In this document: piece after piece, positions 43,656 to 49,955 of the stretch
Layout of the letters: each line of letters begins with the position of its first letter
Position numbering within the stretch: the stretch's first letter is position 1
The notes under the pieces: model-generated
Database searches by the model: none
The model's input: only the letters and a program-made list of their open reading frames with translations
Told to the model about the DNA's origin: nothing
Origin: JBBSEX01 sp038239345
GTDB lineage: Bacteria; Acidobacteriota; Terriglobia; Bryobacterales; Bryobacteraceae
Direction of reading: 5' to 3'
Length of the DNA stretch: 64,000 nucleotides
Assembly (NCBI GenBank): GCA_038239345.1
Contig: JBBSEX010000011.1
Coordinates: forward strand, 141,687-205,686
Translations under genes and position numbers: made by a program

Positions 43656-45107
43656 ATGTCGGTTCAGATTTTCGTTCAAGGCAAGCTGCTCGGAATAGAA
43701 GAGTTTCTCATCTCTCCCGCTGACGGCAATTCCGAACAAGTATTCACCGGACGGTCGCATTGGATCAACCTGCTGGCTGAAGTTCTGCCGCGCGCGCTAT
43801 TAGCGGATTTGAATCTTTCGAAGATCCTGTTGGGCACCAGTGGGGGCGATCAGTTTCTGGTGGTGCTGCCCAGCGAATCGCGCCCGCAGGTGGAAGAATT
43901 TTTGCTTGCCGCGGCGAAACAAATCACTGAGTTGAGCGGCAATCACATGAGCCTGCAGTGGGCCATTACGGAAAATCTGGGCGATTGGACCGACGTCAGA
44001 AAACGTCTTAATGAGGAAATGCAGAGCAAGCGTGGCGCTCCGGCTGGTTCATTAGGCGCGGCTTATTTTCACGAAATGGCGCCCGCGCCGCTTGCCGCCG
44101 GCAACGATTATTTCTCCGTTGATCTGGGAACGAATCTGCGCGATGCGGAGAAGGCCGGCTGGTCGCCTGAAAATCCCGGGAAGGTCTCCATCGGATCGGG
44201 CAAGCATACCTGGGGCCTGGGCCCATCAGCAGCCGACGCGCTATCTATCGCCCGCCATTCCGCGCTCACCGAAGACGGAACGCAGCCGGCAAGCGCCGCC
44301 AAACTTGCGGAACGCGCGGCGGGCCGGCAGATTTGGGGCGTTTTGCGGGGCGATGTCGATAGCTTTGGCGTACGGCTGCGCCGCGTGCAGACCATCGAAG
44401 AATATATTCAGCTCTCTGTAATGTACAAGCAGTTCTTCGCCGGCGAGCTGGAAGTGCTGTGCTCCATGCCGGAGTTTTGGCGTAAGGTTTCCATCCTCTA
44501 TTCCGGCGGCGACGATTTCGCCATCTACGGAAGTTGGGACGCGCTGATCCCTTTTGCCCGCGAGGTCCAGCGGCTTTTTCAGCGCTTCTGTGAAGAGAAC
44601 CTGAAAGAGTTTCCGGGCGCCGAAGGCAAGACCATCACGATGGCCCTTTCGCTGGCACCAGCGCTTGACGCGGCGCTTGAATCGGTCTACGAAGAGGCGG
44701 GGCAGCGTCTGGAAATCGCGAAGTCTTCCAACAAGGATTCGTTTTATCTGCTGGGCCGGACCATTGAATGGAAGCAATTTGGCGATGCCGCGGATTTGAA
44801 GGAAACGCTTACCCGGATGGTCTCGGAATTTGGCGTTTCGCCGCAATATCTTCGCGATCTTTGCGGTATTTATCGCGAGACGAAGCGTACCGGCGTCACA
44901 CGAAGACAGCGCGCGGCGCAGGGCGAACGTCCGTGGCGATTCCATCGCCGTTTGAACAGGATTCTCGGTCCTTCCCGCGACCGTGAGTTTCAAAAAGTCC
45001 GCAACAGTTTGGTCACCGATCTGGTGGGCAAGGGTAACGGAACTCTGAAGTTGCGTCCCTCAGGGCGCGTGGCGTTAGAATGGGCGAGACTGTCCACAGA
45101 AAGCTAG
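43656..45107 (+). CDS. cas10: Minimal Cas10/Csm1-like protein of a type III system (483 aa)
   Basis: The protein begins directly with a palm-type ferredoxin fold (IFVQGKLLGIEEFLIS; TSGGDQFLVVLP, GGD at 63-65). A second palm contains GDVDSFG (232-238, metal-binding) and SGGDD (283-287), the Cas10 cyclase signature that makes cyclic oligoadenylate in type III complexes. The C-terminal ~110 residues are helical, like Cas10 domain D4. There is no HD nuclease motif at the N-terminus and no zinc-ribbon cysteines between the palms (three Cys in all), so it is far shorter than typical Csm1 (~750-850 aa). Function as cyclase and large subunit is inferred from motifs and from the csm2-csm5 genes that follow it. 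Confidence 0.9.
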   Translation: MSVQIFVQGKLLGIEEFLISPADGNSEQVFTGRSHWINLLAEVLPRALLADLNLSKILLGTSGGDQFLVVLPSESRPQVEEFLLAAAKQITELSGNHMSLQWAITENLGDWTDVRKRLNEEMQSKRGAPAGSLGAAYFHEMAPAPLAAGNDYFSVDLGTNLRDAEKAGWSPENPGKVSIGSGKHTWGLGPSAADALSIARHSALTEDGTQPASAAKLAERAAGRQIWGVLRGDVDSFGVRLRRVQTIEEYIQLSVMYKQFFAGELEVLCSMPEFWRKVSILYSGGDDFAIYGSWDALIPFAREVQRLFQRFCEENLKEFPGAEGKTITMALSLAPALDAALESVYEEAGQRLEIAKSSNKDSFYLLGRTIEWKQFGDAADLKETLTRMVSEFGVSPQYLRDLCGIYRETKRTGVTRRQRAAQGERPWRFHRRLNRILGPSRDREFQKVRNSLVTDLVGKGNGTLKLRPSGRVALEWARLSTES

Positions 45108-45121
45108 CAGGCTCTTAGAAC

Positions 45122-45688
45122 ATGGCAGAAGCACAGAACGAACAGAAACCGCGAGAGAGTCGTCCGCCTCGCGAGGGGCGTGGCGCGAATGAAGGCCGGC
45201 CGGCCGGTGAAGGACGTGGTCCTCGCGAAGGCGGCCCGCGACCGGGCGGTAATCGTGAGGGAGGTCCTCGCGGCGGAGACCGGCAAGGCGACAGGAGTGG
45301 TGAACGTGGCGGCGACCGCGGTGGCGATCGAGGGCGTTTCGATGGTCCTCCGGAAATCGACCTGGAGAAACTCATCGCCGACAGCCTGTATCTGGACAAT
45401 CAGGCGCATGGCGTAGTCAGCCGGATGCGCGATATGGATTCCGGTACCAAGAGTCAGCTGCGGCGTCTATACAACGCGGTTCGCCGAGCCGTTCGGGCTC
45501 CGGAAAATGAGCGTCAGCACCAGTTCGTGATGCTTCGGGCGCGCCTGGCGTACACCATTGCACGCCATTCGCTGCGTAGCCTGGACGCGCTGGAAAAGCT
45601 GCTGCTGCAGGTAACCCGCAAGAACGATGCGCGAGGCTATGAAAGATTCAAGGATCTTTTCGAAGCCATCGTCGCCTATAACGAATAG
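45122..45688 (+). CDS. csm2: Csm2-like small subunit with RGG/GE-rich disordered N-terminus (188 aa)
   Basis: Residues ~10-75 are low-complexity Arg/Gly/Glu/Pro (EGRGPREGGPRPGGNREGG; RGGDRGGDRGRF) resembling an RGG box of RNA-binding proteins. The remainder is a small all-helical domain (EIDLEKLIADSLYLDN, QLRRLYNAVRRAV, RARLAYTIARHSLRSLDALEKLLLQ, RFKDLFEAIVAYNE) that fits the Csm2 small-subunit fold in length and pattern. Csm2 subunits line the target-RNA channel. ATG 45122 follows cas10 after 14 bases. The Csm2 call is supported by gene order; the disordered head is not usual for the family. Confidence 0.85.
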   Translation: MAEAQNEQKPRESRPPREGRGANEGRPAGEGRGPREGGPRPGGNREGGPRGGDRQGDRSGERGGDRGGDRGRFDGPPEIDLEKLIADSLYLDNQAHGVVSRMRDMDSGTKSQLRRLYNAVRRAVRAPENERQHQFVMLRARLAYTIARHSLRSLDALEKLLLQVTRKNDARGYERFKDLFEAIVAYNE

Positions 45689-45711
45689 CCGATACGAGTA
45701 AACGAGAACAC

Positions 45712-46548
45712 ATGAGTTCGCACACCGCGCAAACTGAATTGAAATTGATTGGCAAGCTGATTCTCGAAGGAGATCTGCATTGCGAGACTGGCCTGCATAT
45801 TGGAGCCGGCAAGGGCTCGCTGGAAATTGGCGGGGCCGATAACCCAGTGGTAAAGGACGCTTTCGGATTACCCTACATTCCCGGAAGTTCGTTACGGGGC
45901 AAGCTGCGATCGCTGCTGGAGCAATCCTCCGGGGTAGCGATTCCGTCGGAGTTGGTCTACCTTTCCAAGCGCAAGGGTCAGGAAGTTCGCATTCATCAGA
46001 GCGATCGTCCGAACGACGATATTTGTTTGCTATTCGGTCGTAATCCGGGGCGGATGGAACGCGTTTCCGGTGAAGCGATGGAAGGCAGCATCGCCACGCC
46101 CGCTCGCTTGACGGTATACGATGCGCCACTCGATCCGGAAAGCATCACGGCGCAGATGCGCGAGAATTTGGACGACGAGTTAACCGAAGTGAAGAGCGAG
46201 AATGCCGTGGATCGCATTACGTCGCAGGCAAATCCGCGCACCCTGGAGCGGGTTCCGGCCAGTGCCCGGTTCCGGGTACGGATGGTTCTGGATATTCTTT
46301 GCGCCGAAGATGGCGTCTTGCCCGGCAGGCTTTTCGAAGGTCTGCGGTTGTTGGAAGACGACAGCCTGGGTGGCGGCGGATCGCGTGGTAATGGCCGGGT
46401 CCGCTTCGCAAATCTTAAACTGACGTGGCGCAATCGAGCATTCTACGCGTCCGGCGTGGCGGAAGAAGTTCTGTCCAGTGGCGCGGATCTCTCGGCGGTA
46501 CAGGGCGCGATCGCCGATCCTGGATTTGAGGGCAAACTGGTTGGATAG
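45712..46548 (+). CDS. csm3: Csm3, Cas7-type backbone subunit (278 aa)
   Basis: A RAMP protein with GLHIGAGKGSLEIGGADNPVV: D43 in GADNPV aligns with the target-RNA-cleaving aspartate (D33) of Streptococcus thermophilus Csm3. Also seen: KDAFGLPYIPGSSLRGKLRSLLE, the CLLFG segment, and the C-terminal glycine-rich loop DDSLGGGGSRGNGRV. It would form the crRNA-bound filament and cut target RNA at 6-nt steps; retention of D43 suggests RNA cleavage remains possible. It follows csm2 after 23 bases and overlaps csm4 by eight. Confidence 0.94.
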   Translation: MSSHTAQTELKLIGKLILEGDLHCETGLHIGAGKGSLEIGGADNPVVKDAFGLPYIPGSSLRGKLRSLLEQSSGVAIPSELVYLSKRKGQEVRIHQSDRPNDDICLLFGRNPGRMERVSGEAMEGSIATPARLTVYDAPLDPESITAQMRENLDDELTEVKSENAVDRITSQANPRTLERVPASARFRVRMVLDILCAEDGVLPGRLFEGLRLLEDDSLGGGGSRGNGRVRFANLKLTWRNRAFYASGVAEEVLSSGADLSAVQGAIADPGFEGKLVG

Positions 46549-47770
46549 CATCGTTCCAGAAGCGGAGCCGAGTGCGAAGATCGACGCCGAGCCTGTAACG
46601 GAGCAATCGGTTGCGGAGGTTGCGGTCGAAGCTGCACAAGTTGAACCTGCAACGGGGGAAGCTGGACCAGTCGAAGCTACACCAGTCGAAGCTACACCAG
46701 TCGACGCTGCACCAGTCGAAGCTACACCAGAAGAAGCTGCGGCGGCCGTCGAAGCTCCGCAATCAAAGGGTCCGGCGGGGTTACTCATCCGTCTACGGCC
46801 CACCGGTCCGTGGCGTATCGGGCCCGACTCCGGGGCGCGCGATCGAGTGGACCGCATTTATCACAGCGATGCCGTGTACGCCGCCGTCAGTAGTGCGATG
46901 TCGCGGCTCGGCATGCTAGAGGAATGGCTGGCGGCAACCGCAACATCGGACGAGTGCGCGGTACGGTTCAGCTCCTGTTTCCCGTTCTTGAACGAAATAC
47001 TGTTCGTCGTTCCGCCGCGCGGTGTGTGGCCGCCTCCTCCGTCGGCAAAGGTCCGCTGGAAGGGCGCGCGATTCGTTCCCGTTTCGTTGATCGAGAGCCT
47101 GCTTTCGAATCAACCGATCGACGAAGAACGTTGGAATGTCGATGGCCCTAGCGAATGCCTGTTGCCGCAATCGAAGCCCGCGGGACCCTTCCGCATCGGG
47201 CTTCGTTCCAATGCCGCGGTAGACCGTCTACAGGAAGGGCAAGTATCCACTCACTCCACCGCCTGCATCGAATATGCACCCGGCGCCGGGCTCTGGTTGT
47301 TAGTAATTTTCTCCAGCCCCGAAGCTAAAGCGAAGTGGGCGACGCCGATTCGCAGCGCCTTCCGCTTACTGGCCGATTCGGGTTTCGGCGGCGAACGCTC
47401 GCGCGGCTGGGGACGCTCGGAAATGCCGCAGTTCACAGAAGGCACAGTCCCCGATCTGATCGTCAAGCCGCCCGTCGTCACGGGGGCTCCAGGCTACTGG
47501 ATGCTCTCGCTCTTCAATCCCGCGAAGTCCGATACGGTGGATTGGCAGCGCGGGAATTATTCGGTTCTCACTCGCGGCGGACGCGTGGAAAGCTCCGCCG
47601 GCTGGGGCGCCGAAAAAAAGCTGACTCACATGGTGGAGGAAGGCTCCGTTCTGGTGGCCGGCTCCACGCCTCTGGGTGGTGCGCCGAACGTCGCGCCCGA
47701 TGAGTTTTCACATCCGGTTTACCGCTCCGGATTCGCCGTCACGATTCCGATTCCCTGGCGGTTTGCATGA
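46541..47770 (+). CDS. csm4: Csm4-like RAMP subunit with Pro/Ala/Glu-rich N-terminal extension (409 aa)
   Basis: After ~75 low-complexity residues made largely of PVEAT-type repeats, the RAMP fold begins (GLLIRLRPTGPWRIGPDSGARDRVDRIYHSDAVYAAV), as in Csm4, which binds the crRNA 5' handle and Cas10. Further motifs: SSCFPFLNEILFVVPP, ADSGFGGERSRGWGRSE (glycine-rich loop) and GYWMLSLFNP. The TTG at 46541 behind GAGGG is the only reasonable start; the frame upstream overlaps csm3. It overlaps csm5 by ATGA. The low-complexity head is unlike other Csm4 proteins known to me. Confidence 0.88.
   Translation: MDSIVPEAEPSAKIDAEPVTEQSVAEVAVEAAQVEPATGEAGPVEATPVEATPVDAAPVEATPEEAAAAVEAPQSKGPAGLLIRLRPTGPWRIGPDSGARDRVDRIYHSDAVYAAVSSAMSRLGMLEEWLAATATSDECAVRFSSCFPFLNEILFVVPPRGVWPPPPSAKVRWKGARFVPVSLIESLLSNQPIDEERWNVDGPSECLLPQSKPAGPFRIGLRSNAAVDRLQEGQVSTHSTACIEYAPGAGLWLLVIFSSPEAKAKWATPIRSAFRLLADSGFGGERSRGWGRSEMPQFTEGTVPDLIVKPPVVTGAPGYWMLSLFNPAKSDTVDWQRGNYSVLTRGGRVESSAGWGAEKKLTHMVEEGSVLVAGSTPLGGAPNVAPDEFSHPVYRSGFAVTIPIPWRFA
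46667..46741 (+). repeat. Five 15-bp tandem repeats inside csm4
   Basis: Units of CCAGTCGAAGCTACA at 46667, 46682, 46697 (two changes), 46712 and 46727 (diverged) encode the PVEAT/PVDAA/PEEAA series. They are in frame, so copy-number change would only alter linker length. Confidence 0.9.
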
Positions 47771-48912
47771 TGAAATACCGTCTCACGTGCCTGACTCCCA
47801 CGCTGGTTGGCGATGGCAATAAGCTTTCCCCCATCGATTACATGGTTTGGAAAGACCACGTAAACGTGCTGGACCAACGCCGCATCTTTAAGTTGCTGGC
47901 GCGCGGACCGCGCTTGGAGAGCTATCTGACGCAGCTCCGTAAGGCCGACAAGCTGGACTTCGCCTCATGGGGTGGATTCGCCCAGAACTTCGCCGGACGG
48001 CGCATTCCGTTTGAGAATCCGTCGGCCGCCGCACTGTGGGATAAAGCGCACATTGAGAACCTGCATATCCCGACCTTTGCCGCCGGACCTGCGGGGCCTT
48101 ATCTTCCCGGTTCGGCGTTGAAGGGCGCCTTGCGCAGCGGAGCTATTTTCGATCGCTGGACGGAACGCACCATTAGCGAAATCGTCGAACGTGCCGAAGA
48201 AGAAGGTGGCGGACGGCGGGCTGTCGCTCGCGCCGAAGATGTCGCTCTAGGGTCGTCGGGACAGAATCGCATGCGCCTGGTTGGGGCCGCCGATTCTTCC
48301 GCCCTGCCGACAAGCGCCTTCAACATTTATCTTTTGCGCGTGTCGACATTGGTGGCCAAGGGTCCGGGCAAATACGAGTTGGGCTGGAAACAGACTCGAG
48401 GCTCGGTGGACAACCGTCGCGTCGACGACAGCACCCCGTCGTTTGCCGAAATGACCGTTCCCGGTACCGTATTTGAGGGGATGTGGCAGGAGCGCTCCTT
48501 CCTGGCGCAGCCTGAAATTGCCAAGGCTTTGCATTGGAAGGATCCCAGCCGTAGCCGGATCTTCGACGCGGCCAACCGCTACGCCGAAAAGCAGCTCCAA
48601 TTGCACAAAGAGTACGCGGAGTGGACGGGGATGACGATTCTACTGGCGAATTTGCAGGCTTTGGAAGCAAAGCTGGCGCTTGCCCGGGAGACGGGCGGTT
48701 GTTTGCTCTCCCTCGGCTGGGGTGGCGGATTCCTGAGCAAGGCGGCGTTCCTCGACACAGGGGCCGATCCCTATCGCCGTATTCTGAAGCAGATCCCATT
48801 TTATGATCGCGCCATGCAGACCGGACTTCCCTTCCCGAAGACCCGCCGCATCGTGTTTCTGGGCAATCAACCAGCCGCCCTTCCCGGTTGGACTATGCTC
48901 GAAGTGGCGTAA
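47767..48912 (+). CDS. csm5: Csm5, RAMP cap subunit (381 aa)
   Basis: It starts MMKYRLTCLTPTLVGDGNKLSPIDYMVW, the usual Csm5 opening, with the RAMP glycine loop YLPGSALKGALRSGAIFD at ~115-132 and a C-terminal GWGGGFLSKAAF. Csm5 caps the 3' end of the crRNA in type III-A complexes and recruits 3'-trimming nucleases. The length is normal. It is the last gene of the operon; no csm6 or cas6 follows, only a 90-base gap before the ExeA-type ATPase. Confidence 0.93.
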   Translation: MMKYRLTCLTPTLVGDGNKLSPIDYMVWKDHVNVLDQRRIFKLLARGPRLESYLTQLRKADKLDFASWGGFAQNFAGRRIPFENPSAAALWDKAHIENLHIPTFAAGPAGPYLPGSALKGALRSGAIFDRWTERTISEIVERAEEEGGGRRAVARAEDVALGSSGQNRMRLVGAADSSALPTSAFNIYLLRVSTLVAKGPGKYELGWKQTRGSVDNRRVDDSTPSFAEMTVPGTVFEGMWQERSFLAQPEIAKALHWKDPSRSRIFDAANRYAEKQLQLHKEYAEWTGMTILLANLQALEAKLALARETGGCLLSLGWGGGFLSKAAFLDTGADPYRRILKQIPFYDRAMQTGLPFPKTRRIVFLGNQPAALPGWTMLEVA

Positions 48913-48999
48913 TTCATTGGCTTCCATTAAGATTCGCTAGTTGTAACGCGTGTTAACATCAGATGAGGATCTCTGCTCGCAATCGCGCGAGTGTTTTGT

Positions 49000-49881
49000 A
49001 TGTATAACGCGTATTTCGGTTTTGAAGATGCCCCGTTCAATCTAAGCCCCGATCCGATGTTTTTGTATCGGAGCAAGCAGCACGAAGAAGCGCTGGCAAA
49101 TTTGATTTATGGGGTGCAGAGCAAGAAGGGCTTCATCGTTTTAACGGGGGAAGTCGGCACGGGCAAAACGACGATGCTCGAATGCCTGCGTGATTATCTG
49201 GAAGCGCAATATACCGAATTCGCGTTCATCTTCAATTCCCGAATTAATACGCAGCAGTTCTTCGAAATGATCGCCTACGATTTGGATCTGCGTTGTAACC
49301 GTACATCCAAGACGGAAGTTCTTTTCGCGCTCAACAGTCTGCTATTGCAACAGGCGAATGAAGGCCGCACTACCGTTCTGATCGTCGATGAGGCCCATAA
49401 TCTGGATTGGGAAGTTCTGGAAGAAATCCGTATGCTGGGGAATTTGGAGAATCGGCGCGGCAAGTTGATTCAGGTTATTCTCGCGGGCCAACCGGAACTG
49501 GATCGCAAACTGGAATCACCCGATCTTCGCCAATTCAAGCAGCGCATCGTGCTCCGTTGCAATCTGTCGCAGTTTAGCGAAGAAGAAACATTTGAGTACA
49601 TTGCATCGCGGCTGGAAAAGGTCGGCATGACGGAGCAGACTGTGTTTCCACCAGATTTATTGGCGGAGATTCATGTACGCTCGGTCGGCACGCCGCGACT
49701 GATTAACGCCATCTGCGATAATCTGCTGCTCACGGCATTTGCCATGGAGACCAAGGTCACCAACCTCCAGATGCTGGACGAAGTGAGTACGGATCTGCGC
49801 TTGGAATGGCCGGGAAAACGCCGCACTCCCCGTGGCCGGTACAGTAACGAAGAAACCGTGGAGCCGGCGCGCCGCGATTAG
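49000..49881 (+). CDS. ExeA/GspA-family AAA ATPase (293 aa)
   Basis: It opens MYNAYFGFEDAPFNLSPDPMFLYRSKQHEEALANLIYG, the signature of ExeA-like ATPases. Walker A is GEVGTGKTTML (~51-61), Walker B TVLIVDEAHNL, followed by a sensor region LAGQPELDRKL and an arginine-finger-like FKQRIVLRC. ExeA-type proteins act in secretion or in exopolysaccharide/exosortase loci; there is no peptidoglycan-binding domain. ATG 49000 preferred over a GTG at 48991. Its place behind the csm operon does not prove a link. Confidence 0.88.
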   Translation: MYNAYFGFEDAPFNLSPDPMFLYRSKQHEEALANLIYGVQSKKGFIVLTGEVGTGKTTMLECLRDYLEAQYTEFAFIFNSRINTQQFFEMIAYDLDLRCNRTSKTEVLFALNSLLLQQANEGRTTVLIVDEAHNLDWEVLEEIRMLGNLENRRGKLIQVILAGQPELDRKLESPDLRQFKQRIVLRCNLSQFSEEETFEYIASRLEKVGMTEQTVFPPDLLAEIHVRSVGTPRLINAICDNLLLTAFAMETKVTNLQMLDEVSTDLRLEWPGKRRTPRGRYSNEETVEPARRD

Positions 49882-49955
49882 AATTCGCTGTTTTCAGTTA
49901 ACGTTTCCGAAAATCCTTCCCTTTCGGGCCGCAATTTGTAATACCCTTACAGAAC

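Noticed and set aside
43656..45107. Cas10-like gene read as a GGDEF diguanylate cyclase
   Set aside because: The motif is SGGDD with GDVDSFG ahead of it, and csm2-csm5 follow; GGDEF residues and signal domains are absent.
46667..46741. Short tandem repeats in the CRISPR operon as a CRISPR array
   Set aside because: The 15-bp units are contiguous with no spacers and encode an in-frame PVEAT-like linker.
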